Positions 1-7,700 of a stretch of 9,725 bases of DNA are shown in pieces (position 1 is the stretch's first letter; each line of letters starts with the position of its first letter). Source of the stretch: a candidate division BRC1 bacterium ADurb.BinA292 (GTDB lineage Bacteria; Sumerlaeota; Sumerlaeia; MVZB01). The notes under the pieces were generated by a model, which was given only the letters and a program-made list of their open reading frames with translations, did not search any database and had not been told where the DNA came from. Where the stretch lies: NCBI GenBank assembly GCA_002068205.1, contig MVZB01000117.1, forward strand, positions 1 through 9,725, read 5' to 3'. The position numbers and the translations under genes are program-made.

Positions 1-479
1 CCTGGCTGCGCTGCCGCAAGATCGGCTACATCTTTCAGACGTTCAACCTCATCCAGGTGATGACGTGCCTGGAGAACGTGACGCTGCCGATGAGCTTCGC
101 GGGGCTGGACGCCGAGTCGGCCCGCGAGAAGGGCATCCGCATCCTCAAGATGGTCGGTCTGGGCCACCGCATCCTGCACAAGCCGGCCGAGCTGTCGGGC
201 GGCCAGCAGCAGCGCGTTGCCATCGCGCGCGCGCTGGCCAACAGCCCCGAGATTGTTCTGGCCGACGAGCCGACGGCCAACCTGGATCAGAAGACCGGCG
301 AGGAAATGATCGAATTGCTGGCGCGTCTGCGTGATGAACTGGGCGTCACCATCGTTTCGGCGACGCATGACCTGAAGATGCTCCGGCGCTCCGACCGCAT
401 CCTCTGGATCGAGGACGGTCGCATCACCCGCTCGGCCCGTCCCGACGAAATCGACTTCGATCACGCCGAGTTCCACTGA
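1..479 (+). CDS. ABC transporter ATPase, LolD/MacB/TagT type (5' partial)
   Basis: The reading frame is open from the window edge (first full codon at 3) to a TGA at 477-479, so the N-terminal part with the Walker A loop lies outside. What remains holds the Q-loop (YIFQTFNL), the ABC signature LSGGQQQR, Walker B (IVLADEP), the D-loop NLD and the H-loop histidine (SATHD). These are the residues needed for ATP hydrolysis as a dimer on the cytoplasmic face of an FtsX-like permease. The family includes LolD (lipoprotein release), MacB and the T6SS-associated TagT; the sequence does not separate them. It aligns without gaps to the next gene, with about 90 of 143 residues identical by hand count, so the two are duplicates. 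An internal GTG/ATG near 57-62 is not the start, because the conserved Q-loop lies upstream of it. The permease is not visible. Confidence 0.95.
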   Translation, partial: WLRCRKIGYIFQTFNLIQVMTCLENVTLPMSFAGLDAESAREKGIRILKMVGLGHRILHKPAELSGGQQQRVAIARALANSPEIVLADEPTANLDQKTGEEMIELLARLRDELGVTIVSATHDLKMLRRSDRILWIEDGRITRSARPDEIDFDHAEFH

Positions 480-508
480 CTCATCTCCACGATCCGCGCA
501 GGCCAACC

Positions 509-1264
509 ATGACTCGACCCGCCGCCGCCGCCAACCCGATCATCGAAGTCCACGGCGTCTCCAAACGCTACCGGCTCGCCGAAGTCGAGGAAGTCTGGGC
601 GCTGCGCGGCGTCGATCTGACGATTTACGAGGGGGAGTTCCTGTCGATCATGGGGCCGTCGGGCTCGGGCAAATCCACGCTGTTCAATCAGATCGGCGCG
701 CTCGATATCCCCACCGAGGGGCGCGTCCTGTTTCTCGGTCAGTCGATCTTCGACATGACCGAAAGCCAGCAGGCCTGGTTCCGCTGCCACAAGATCGGCT
801 ACATCTTCCAGACCTTCAACCTGGTGCCCGTGATGAGCGCGCTGCAGAACGTGATGCTGCCGATGATTTTCGCCGGCACGGCGCAGGAGGAGGCCGAAGG
901 GCGCGCTGCGGCGATTCTGGAGCGCGTCAAGCTCGGCCACCGGCTCCATCACAAGCCGTTCGAGCTCTCCGGCGGCCAGCAGCAGCGCGTCGCCGTCGCC
1001 CGCGCCCTGGCCAACCAGCCGACAGTCATCCTCGCCGACGAACCGACCGGCAATCTGGACAGCCACACCGGCCGCGAGATCGTCGAGTTGCTCCGCGAGC
1101 TCAACACCGGCGAGGGCGTCACAGTCGTCTGTTCGACGCACGATCCGAAAATGCTGCATGCGTCCGATCGGGTCTGCTGGATCCGCGACGGCCGCCTCGA
1201 GCGCATTGTCTCGGGCGAGCAGTTCCGGCTGGAGACGATGGCGGCCGGCGACGCGCAAGATTAA
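509..1264 (+). CDS. ABC transporter ATPase, LolD/MacB/TagT type
   Basis: This is a complete 251-residue nucleotide-binding protein, the usual length for a stand-alone LolD-like ATPase. All motifs are intact: Walker A GPSGSGKST (49-57), Q-loop Q101, signature LSGGQQQR (153-160), Walker B VILADEP (173-179), D-loop NLD (182-184) and H-loop H211. It should power a permease of the FtsX/MacB class that acts on lipoproteins, peptides or mechanical signalling; the substrate cannot be read from the sequence. It starts 29 bp after the previous ATPase, with only a weak Shine-Dalgarno (GCAGG) before ATG 509, so the two are probably one transcript. Nothing resembling a permease follows: the next gene, after 182 bp, is a T6SS lipoprotein. 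By analogy with TagT of the P. aeruginosa H1 cluster it could act in T6SS control, but a housekeeping LolD-like role is equally possible. Confidence 0.96.
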   Translation: MTRPAAAANPIIEVHGVSKRYRLAEVEEVWALRGVDLTIYEGEFLSIMGPSGSGKSTLFNQIGALDIPTEGRVLFLGQSIFDMTESQQAWFRCHKIGYIFQTFNLVPVMSALQNVMLPMIFAGTAQEEAEGRAAAILERVKLGHRLHHKPFELSGGQQQRVAVARALANQPTVILADEPTGNLDSHTGREIVELLRELNTGEGVTVVCSTHDPKMLHASDRVCWIRDGRLERIVSGEQFRLETMAAGDAQD

Positions 1265-1277
1265 GTTCGGCGGCCGC

Positions 1278-1290
1278 GCTTGCGGCAAGC
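1278..1290 (+). other. Short hairpin after the ABC ATPase genes
   Basis: A perfect inverted repeat GCTTG-CGG-CAAGC begins 14 bp after the ATPase stop codon. The stem is only 5 bp and no T-run follows, so it is not a convincing intrinsic terminator. It may merely cap the 3' end of the ABC transcript or be chance. Confidence 0.25.
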
Positions 1291-1328
1291 CATGCCGGAC
1301 GCCTCCCTCCGAATTGCGTTCCCATCGG

Positions 1329-1391
1329 CATTTTCTCCCTCTGAAAATCCTTCCCCTATCGCTTGCAATGTGATGGAATAACTGCGCTTAG
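1329..1391 (+). promoter_or_regulatory. AT-rich patch, candidate promoter/operator of the T6SS cluster
   Basis: This is the most AT-rich stretch in the gap before tssJ and stands out from the GC-rich surroundings. It contains a perfect dyad ATTTTC-N7-GAAAAT (1330-1335 and 1343-1348), a TTGCAA (1363-1368) that resembles a -35 element, and AATAAC (1377-1382) that resembles a -10 element. The last two are too close together to form one sigma-70 promoter, and no good -10 box lies 16-18 bp after TTGCAA. The location, after one operon-like pair and before five co-directional T6SS genes, is the main support. No transcription start can be assigned. Confidence 0.2.
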
Positions 1392-1446
1392 CTGACGACT
1401 GATCGGGCACAGCTTCACCGGATTCCCTCGCGGGAGGAACAAGGTC

Positions 1447-1974
1447 ATGAGAAAAGCTTTGTGGCTCATGCTGGCGGCTTGCGGGCTGGCCATGGGATGT
1501 TCCCGTCTGCCCATTCCGACCGAGCAGATCACGTTCTATCGGTCCGACGCGCTCAACGAGGGACGCCCCTGCGCCGTCGATGTGGTCTATCCCAAGGATG
1601 AGGACCAGCTCTACCAGATCACCCGCGAGATCGGCCCCGCCGGCTGGTTCCGCAGCGACCTGTACCGCACCGCTTATAAGGATAAGGAGTGGCTCGACGA
1701 GAAATCCACGACGCTCATGCTCAGCAATAAGGACGAGCAGGACCGGTTCATGGTGATCATCGCCGAGTTCACCAATCCCGATCCGAATCCGCCCCGGGGG
1801 CAGGAATCCATTCTGGTCTTTCGCGAGGACATGAAGCCTCGCCCGCGCAAGCACGAGTATATCTGGGTCCACGACGGCAGCCTGCAGCGGCTCGACGGCC
1901 GACCCAAGGATCTACGTGGTCGCGAGGACCACGAGGACGACCGGCGCGCGCGCGATCGCGACCGGCGCGACTGA
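1447..1974 (+). CDS. tssJ: T6SS outer-membrane lipoprotein, TssJ-like
   Basis: The 175-residue product begins with a short lipoprotein signal: MRK, a hydrophobic core, then LAMGC with the lipidated cysteine at C18 and S19 at +2, so outer-membrane sorting is expected. C12 also follows an LAA motif, but it is too near the N-terminus. A good Shine-Dalgarno (GGAGG, 1433-1437) sits 9 bp before ATG 1447. The mature part looks beta-rich, with TssJ-like segments such as ALNEGRPCAVDVVYP and RFMVIIAEF. TssJ anchors the trans-envelope complex to the outer membrane and binds the periplasmic part of TssM. Overall similarity to the family is weak, and the call leans on position directly before tssK-tssL-tssM. 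The last 24 or so residues are an odd Arg/Asp/Glu-rich tail. A shift of frame near 1900 would replace this tail (see findings). Confidence 0.7.
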   Translation: MRKALWLMLAACGLAMGCSRLPIPTEQITFYRSDALNEGRPCAVDVVYPKDEDQLYQITREIGPAGWFRSDLYRTAYKDKEWLDEKSTTLMLSNKDEQDRFMVIIAEFTNPDPNPPRGQESILVFREDMKPRPRKHEYIWVHDGSLQRLDGRPKDLRGREDHEDDRRARDRDRRD

Positions 1975-2094
1975 GACGTTCGAACCGACGGGCCACCCGC
2001 TGGCACCTTCGCGATTCCGCCCGTCGCCGGTCGGGATGCGGCGCAGGAGGCTTCCGGGCGGGGGATCGTCCGCGGATGGCGGTTTTTGACGCGG

Positions 2095-2111
2095 GCGGGA
2101 CTCGCTCCCGC
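2095..2111 (+). other. Hairpin upstream of tssK
   Basis: A perfect 6-bp GC-rich stem, GCGGGA-CTCGC-TCCCGC, ends 32 bp before the tssK start. No T-run follows it (a T5 run precedes it), so it is not a terminator for either strand. It could stabilise the tssK mRNA 5' region after processing or tune translation. Confidence 0.3.
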
Positions 2112-2143
2112 GCGCTGTTCCATCGTGAACGGTTGGGGAAACA

Positions 2144-3511
2144 ATGAGTGAATTCATGGAGATTAACTGGTGCGAGGGGATGTTCCTTCGCCCGCACCAT
2201 CTGCAGCAGGCCAGCCGCAGTCAGCGCGCCGCCCTGCATCGTGAAATCGGCATCGCCCGCCCCTTCGCCTATGGCATTCAGCAGATCAACATCTCCGTTG
2301 CCGAGCTCGAAGGCTTCACGTTCAACATCCGCGCCTGCAATCTGCGGCTCAAGGACGGCACGCGCCTGATCGCCCCGCACAACGGCGAGTTCCAGCCGCG
2401 CAGCTTCAAGAAGGAGCTCGATGCGGCCGGCGGCGTGCTCGACGTCTACATCGGCCTGCCGCTGCTGATGGAACGCGAACCCAACACGCTGCTGCTCTCC
2501 GAGGAGAGTTCCATCTACCATCGCCGCTACAAGGCGGTCGTCAGCGAAGTTGTCGACGAGAACACCGGGAGCAACGGCCAGGCCATCGAGTTCCGCAAAT
2601 ACAGCCCCCGGATCTTCTTCCGCGGCGAAGACACCACCGGCTATGAAACGTTGCAGATCGCGCGGATCGAGCGCTCGGGCTTCGAGGAAAACAAGCCGAT
2701 CCTCTCGCGCAACTTCATCCCGCCGATTCTCGTCATGGAGGCCTGGCCCCCGCTGTTCGATTACTGCAAGGATATCTACCAGCAGCTCGTGGCGAAGAAC
2801 CGCTCGCTGATCAGTCAGATTGCCGGCCGCAAGATCGCCTTCGGCTCCGAGGGGGTCGGCGGCCCCGAGGCAATGCTCAAGCTCAACATCACCAACCGCT
2901 ACGTCGCCTTCCTGCGCCAGTGGACGAGCATGCCGAACCTCCACCCGTTCGACGTCTATGTCGAACTGTGCCGCTTGGCCGGCGACCTGGCGATCTTCGA
3001 CGAGGGCCGCGCGGCGCCCGAGCTGCCGCTCTACAACCACGACGACCTCGGCGCCTGCTATCTGGATCTGCTGCGCCTGCTCGAGCGCCTGATCAACAAC
3101 ATCCTGCCCACGACGTTCATCAAACGCCGGTTCGAGCCGGTCGAGAATCGCCGCGAGGTCGCGCTCGAGGACGAATGGCTCCTGCCCGAGGTCGAATTCT
3201 ACCTCTGCATCGAGAGCGACCAGGACGACGACGCGATCGACCGGCAGGTCTCCTATCTCAAGATGGGCTCGGTCGAAGACCTTCCCACGCTGATCAACCG
3301 GCGCCTGCCCGGTCTGATGCTGCGCCGCGTGCGCCGCACCCCGATCGGCCTGCCCGACCGGCCCAACTATCACTTCTATCGCATGTCGCGCGAGGGGCGT
3401 TTCTGGGACAGCCTGCTGCAGACCAAGGTGCTGGCCAGTTACGGCCTGGCCGACGAGACGCTCGAACTGGATCTGTACATTCTGTTGAAGCCCGAATACG
3501 AGGGGGATTGA
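2144..3511 (+). CDS. tssK: T6SS baseplate subunit TssK
   Basis: The 455-residue length is normal for TssK (about 445). The N-terminus carries the family opening around residues 9-22 (W9, EGMFLRPHHLQQ), matching the W-EG-(L/M)F-L-P-QHFQQ pattern. The middle has LHPFDVYVELCRLAGDLAIF, and the C-terminal head region has NYHFYRMSREGRFW, both typical of the family. TssK is a cytoplasmic trimer. Its N-terminal part binds the TssF/TssG baseplate wedges and its C-terminal head contacts TssL and TssM, so it docks the contractile tail on the membrane complex. ATG 2144 is preferred because GGGGA (2135-2139) lies 4 bp upstream; ATG 2156 is an alternative only 4 codons in. It follows tssJ after 169 bp, unusually long for a T6SS operon. 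Nothing is truncated or missing. Confidence 0.97.
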   Translation: MSEFMEINWCEGMFLRPHHLQQASRSQRAALHREIGIARPFAYGIQQINISVAELEGFTFNIRACNLRLKDGTRLIAPHNGEFQPRSFKKELDAAGGVLDVYIGLPLLMEREPNTLLLSEESSIYHRRYKAVVSEVVDENTGSNGQAIEFRKYSPRIFFRGEDTTGYETLQIARIERSGFEENKPILSRNFIPPILVMEAWPPLFDYCKDIYQQLVAKNRSLISQIAGRKIAFGSEGVGGPEAMLKLNITNRYVAFLRQWTSMPNLHPFDVYVELCRLAGDLAIFDEGRAAPELPLYNHDDLGACYLDLLRLLERLINNILPTTFIKRRFEPVENRREVALEDEWLLPEVEFYLCIESDQDDDAIDRQVSYLKMGSVEDLPTLINRRLPGLMLRRVRRTPIGLPDRPNYHFYRMSREGRFWDSLLQTKVLASYGLADETLELDLYILLKPEYEGD

Positions 3512-3557
3512 CTCGATGCGCACACGCCGCGCCGCCGCCCGCTGAGCGCCCGCGCCC

Positions 3558-3573
3558 CGCGGCGTCCGCCGCG
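3558..3573 (+). other. Strong GC hairpin between tssK and tssL
   Basis: CGCGGC-GTCC-GCCGCG forms a perfect all-GC 6-bp stem with a 4-base loop, beginning 47 bp after the tssK stop. It lies in a very GC-rich 149-bp gap with no supported gene. There is no T-run, so it is more likely an RNA processing or stabilising element than a terminator. Confidence 0.35.
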
Positions 3574-3660
3574 CGACGGCTCCTCCGCGACTCGCCCCCC
3601 GCGCGCCGATCGCGGCACGGGTCGCCAACCCGACGACTCCACAATCCGGTGAATTGACCC

Positions 3661-4617
3661 ATGAACCTGACCGAAGTTGCCTCCGATCTCTTCCTTTTTC
3701 TCGTCACGTTCCGCCGCCAGGTGCGCAAGGGGCTGATCCCCGACATCTATCAGGTGCGCTCGCAGCTTCTCGATATCTTCGAATCGATCGAAATGCGCGT
3801 GCGCGACGATGCCCGCCTCGCCAAGCTCTATGAACGGGCCAAGTATCCCCTCATCGTCACCGCCGACGAAATCCTGATCAACGCCAACTGGGCCTACTCC
3901 AGCCAGTGGGAAGACGAAATCCTCGAATACGAGTTCTTCAAGACGCGCATCGCCGGCGAACGCTTCTTCGAGATGATCAATGAACTGGAGGACGATCAGG
4001 AGGAACTGGCCGAGATCTTCTATCACTGCATGTGCCTGGGGTTCGTCGGGCGGTTCAAGGACGACGCCGAGGAACTGCGCCGGCTCAAGCGCCGGCTCTA
4101 CCGGATGCTGCCCGGCCGCGTCAGCGACGAGGAAAAGCGCATCACGCCCGAAGCGTACTACGTCGCCGAAGGGGTCAAGGACATTTACAAACCGCTGGTC
4201 AACCTGACCCGCATCCTGATCATCTGCGGCACGCTGCTGCTCGTGCTGTGGGGCGGGTTCTTCTATTACAAAAGATTCGTCGTTCCGGGCGCGATCCGCG
4301 AGATCGCCCAGGCGATGCGCGAGGACGCGCGCCCCGCCGTGGCCGACGTCGAGGACGAGGCCGACGAGGCGGAAACCGCGATCGAGACGGAGGCCACGGC
4401 GACGCCGACGCCCGACCCGGCGCGCGACCCCTTCGCCACGCTGAGCGCGCCGGCCGCGACGCCGGCCGCACCGGTCGTAGCGCCGGCCCTCCCCGCCGCG
4501 GCCGAAACCACGGCGCCGGCCGAAGCGACACCCACGCCGTCGCCCACGCCCACACCGACGCCGACCCCGACGCCGACGCCCACGCCGACCCCGACACCCG
4601 AGATCCCCGCGATTTGA
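3661..4617 (+). CDS. tssL: T6SS inner-membrane protein TssL (DotU/IcmH family) with Pro-Thr tail
   Basis: The 318-residue protein has three parts. Residues 1-180 are the cytoplasmic DotU domain, with family landmarks TADE (67-70), W77, AGERFF (98-103), and Y121 to G130 ending in LGFVG. Residues about 184-203 form one hydrophobic membrane segment ending FFYYKR. Residues 204-318 are a periplasmic tail, first acidic (about 221-243), then Ala/Pro-rich, then a nearly pure Pro-Thr run from 290 to 313. TssL joins TssM and TssJ in the membrane complex and receives TssK from the cytoplasm. Many TssL proteins carry an OmpA-like peptidoglycan-binding domain after the membrane segment. Here there is none, only the repetitive tail, which could reach into or across the cell wall. 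GGTGA (3648-3652) lies 8 bp before ATG 3661. Confidence 0.97.
   Translation: MNLTEVASDLFLFLVTFRRQVRKGLIPDIYQVRSQLLDIFESIEMRVRDDARLAKLYERAKYPLIVTADEILINANWAYSSQWEDEILEYEFFKTRIAGERFFEMINELEDDQEELAEIFYHCMCLGFVGRFKDDAEELRRLKRRLYRMLPGRVSDEEKRITPEAYYVAEGVKDIYKPLVNLTRILIICGTLLLVLWGGFFYYKRFVVPGAIREIAQAMREDARPAVADVEDEADEAETAIETEATATPTPDPARDPFATLSAPAATPAAPVVAPALPAAAETTAPAEATPTPSPTPTPTPTPTPTPTPTPTPEIPAI
4528..4599 (+). repeat. Degenerate 6-bp tandem repeat coding (Pro-Thr)n
   Basis: The DNA is built from roughly twelve hexamers of the form AC(G/A)CC(G/C/T), giving alternating Thr and Pro at TssL residues 290-313 with one Ser. The unit is a multiple of three, so slippage would lengthen or shorten the tail in frame and not switch the gene off. 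The complementary strand would read as Val-Gly repeats, which is only a shadow. Confidence 0.85.
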
Positions 4618-4619
4618 CC

Positions 4620-4628
4620 AAGGGAGGT
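4620..4628 (+). promoter_or_regulatory. Orphan Shine-Dalgarno-like site after tssL
   Basis: AAGGGAGGT, an almost ideal Shine-Dalgarno sequence, lies 3 bp after the tssL stop codon. No ATG, GTG or TTG lies at a usable distance: the next ATG is at 4671 and opens only a 5-codon frame. The tssM start is 87 bp further on and has an in-frame stop at 4686-4688, so tssM cannot begin here. It may be a relic, an anti-SD pausing site or coincidence. Confidence 0.3.
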
Positions 4629-4715
4629 CCGCGACCGACGACACCGCCATCGACATTCGCTCGCGAGTCGATGAACTCCGTTCAATGAATCTCCGCTGAA
4701 GGTCCGATTCGTACC

Positions 4716-7700
4716 ATGATCCAGAACCTCGCCCACATGCCCTTCCTCTACCGCTTCATGGCGGGCGGTACATTCGCCATCGGCGCGATCTCGATCGTCG
4801 GCCGCATCATCGGCTGGAAAATCGCCAGCATCCTGATGATCGGCCTGATCCTCGCCAGCATCGTCATCTTCCTGCACAACAAGGGGCTGAAACTGCGCCG
4901 CCGGAAGAAGGCCAGCGCCTTCGACAAGGGCCTGCAGGCCGACGCCAACAAGCCGGGCAAGGGCAAGGCCGAACAGCGCAAGGCGATGGGCGAGCTCTCC
5001 CAGCGCTGGAACCAGGCCGTCGGCCAGCTCAAGGCCTCCGGCCTCAGCCTCTATGACCTTCCGTGGTACATGCTGATCGGCGAGCCCCAATCCGGCAAGA
5101 GCACCACGCTCAAGTTCTCCGGGCTGGAGTTTCCCGTCGGCACCGACGCCCTCTCGGGCGCCGGCGGCACGCGCAACTGCGACTGGTGGTTCACCAACGA
5201 GGCGATCATCCTCGACACCGCCGGCCGCTTCACCTTCCAGGAGAAGAACGCCCCCGACTCCGAGGAATGGACCGGCTTCCTCAAACTGCTCAAGAAATAT
5301 CGCCCCGCCTGCCCGATCAACGGCGTCGTCCTGACCATCCCCTGCACCAGCCTGCTGGGCGACTCGCCCGAGGAACGCGAAGCCAAGGCGCAGAATATCC
5401 GCGAGAAACTCACCCAGATCCAGCGCGAGCTCGAAGTCCAGTTCCCGGTCTTCATCCTCATCACCAAGTCCGACATGATCCTGGGCTTCACCGAATTCTT
5501 CTCGCGCCTGGGCGCCACCGAGCAGCGTCAGTTGCTCGGCTGGTCGATGCACGGGCCGTTCATCCAGGCCTATGACCCCGACAAGTTCGACTCAGTGTTC
5601 CAGCAGATCTATGACCGCGTGCACAAGTGGCGCAACAAGATCCTCGGCGAGGACCTGAGCCTGACCGAAATCGACAAGCTCTACGTCTTCCCCGAGGAAT
5701 TCAAGTCGATCCGCGAACCGCTCAACGACTACCTGCGCACGATCTTCGTCAAGACGCACTATCTCCCCCCGCTGTTCTTCCGCGGCTTCTACTTCACCAG
5801 CGGCATGCAAACCGGCCGGCCGATCGCCAAGGCGTGCGCCGCCATGCTCCGTTCGGCAGGCGAGGGGGCCGATGAGATCATCGAACACCTGCAGAAGATC
5901 TTCGAGCGCTCGCGCGCCTTCTTCATCCGCGACTTCTACGTCGAGAAGCTCTTCCCCGAGCGCAACATGGTGATCCACAGCGAGAAGCGGCTCAAGACCG
6001 GCCGCAAGCTCGCCATCGCCGCCATCTGGGGGAGCGTCGCGGTGATCCTGCTCACGCTCGGCCTGTGCGGCTGGTCGCTCTGGAACATGCGCGGCGGCGT
6101 CGGCGACGTTGAAAAGCATGCCCGCACGATCAAGGCGCGGTTCATCAGCCAGAAGGACAGCCCGATCGACGCCATCGGCACCCTTTCGCAGTACAGCGAG
6201 TCGGCCGAGGAGACCGAGGCCCGGTTCCCCGGACTCCATCGGGACCTGCGCGACATCTACTGGCTCTACTTCATGCGCAACATCCAATTGGCCAACGCCG
6301 ACCGGCTCTACCAGTCGCTGCGCGCCACCGTTCCCGGCGTCACGATCAAGAACCCCGAGGACCCCGCCACGCGGCTGGCCGTCGCCAAATACACCGGTTA
6401 CACCCGCAACTGGAGCATCAATGACGACTGGATCAATCACGCCACCTCCAGTTCCAAGCCCTACCGCCACTCGGCTGATCTGGGCATGACCGCGCTGTTC
6501 GACGAGCAGGGCAACCTGCTCCAGGACCAGGAGCTGACGGAGAAATACAAGCAGCACCTGGAGCGCGTGCGCGCGATCGTCGGCGCCGGCGACGAGGAGA
6601 TCGATTTCAGCGACATGCCGATCGCGATCCCGCTCGTCTCGGGCGAGGCCAATCCGCGCACCAATGAAGTCATCAGCAAGGAGATCCAGTACGTCAAGGA
6701 AGTTGCCGCCGACGTCCCGACCCAGGAGACCGTCAACAGCGTCGTCGACGCGGCCAAGGCCTTCCTCCAGGGCTATCCCGACAGCATCGCCGGCCTGCTC
6801 GGCGACGTTGGTTGCGACCTGAATTCCGTGCCGTTCGCCGCGATGACCGATTCGATCAACCGGCTCAAGACCGGTTTCGGCGAGATCGACGCGATCCTCG
6901 CCGCCAATCGCGACGATCAGGGCGAAATGCCCGAGGCCAGCTTCGACTACAGCCAGGCCTTCGCGCAGCTCGCCTGGGCCAGCGCGGCCATCGCCGACAC
7001 CGAACGCACCGCGCAGCTCAACGCCCTCATCAACGAAGCCAAGCAGCAGCTCAGCGCCGAGATGGAGCAGCAGCTCGCCGCCAATCGCGACCAGCTTGCC
7101 ACGGTCAGCAATTTCATCACCTCCGGATTCACGCTCAGCGAAGGCGCCGCGCTGCTGCGCCAGGGGCTGCCGCTGATCGAGGCGCTGATCGCCGCGAAGG
7201 ACGAGATGCTCGCCCGCGCCGCCGACGCCTCGCCCGATTCGGTGGAAGCGGCCAACGTCGTCCACGCCGAGTGGCTCGCCAACGCGGCGCGGGCCGCGGC
7301 CATGGGCTGGGCCGCCGCCGCCAAGACCGGCACGGCCGACCCGTGGCGTCTGCCCGAGATCGGCGCGCGCGTCGAGCAATCGATTCTCGCCATCGACGAA
7401 GCCGTGCTCACCCAGGCGATGGTCGCCTATTTCCGCCGCGCCGTGCCCGGCACGCTCCTCTCCAGCGGCCAGATCAGCGGCGCGTCGCTCACCAGCAGCC
7501 CGCCGAGCGGGGCGCAGCCGTCGCCCGTCGCCAAGGCCAACGACGAGATCGCCAAGCTCGTGGCCGCCATCGACGATTTCAAGGGCAAGCTGACCTGCGA
7601 CGCCAACAAGGTCCGGCTCAACAGCCTGCGCGAGTCCGCGCAGGGGGTCGCCGACGCCAACATCAGCAACTTCAACCGCTACTGGGTCAACGCCTACAAC

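Noticed and set aside
1351..1368. Possible sigma-54 promoter before tssJ (TTGCAA as the -12 element)
   Set aside because: The -12-like TTGCA is present, but the bases where the invariant -24 GG should be are CC, so the site fails the sigma-54 pattern.
2070..2087. Weak intrinsic terminator in the tssJ-tssK gap (CCGC-GGATG-GCGG then TTTTT)
   Set aside because: The stem is only 4 bp and the T-run is 5 bases followed by GAC. It lies inside what looks like one operon, and a short T-run after a GC-rich stretch can be chance.
3516..3545. Nine-codon Arg/Ala-rich mini-ORF just after tssK (MRTRRAAAR)
   Set aside because: No Shine-Dalgarno, and the composition is just what very GC-rich DNA gives. No regulatory logic is visible.
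1769..3628. Long minus-strand open frame opposite tssJ and tssK
   Set aside because: Same cause: antisense shadow of GC-rich coding sequence. It crosses two well-supported genes and matches no family I recognise.
2920..3657. Plus-strand frame overlapping the end of tssK and filling the gap before tssL
   Set aside because: It reads as an Arg/Pro/Ala-rich out-of-frame shadow of tssK that stays open only because the gap is GC-rich; tssK ends with its normal C-terminus.
4266..5552. Minus-strand frame with Val-Gly repeats
   Set aside because: The repeats are the reverse complement of the Thr-Pro hexamers of tssL, and the frame runs antisense across tssL and the NTPase part of tssM.
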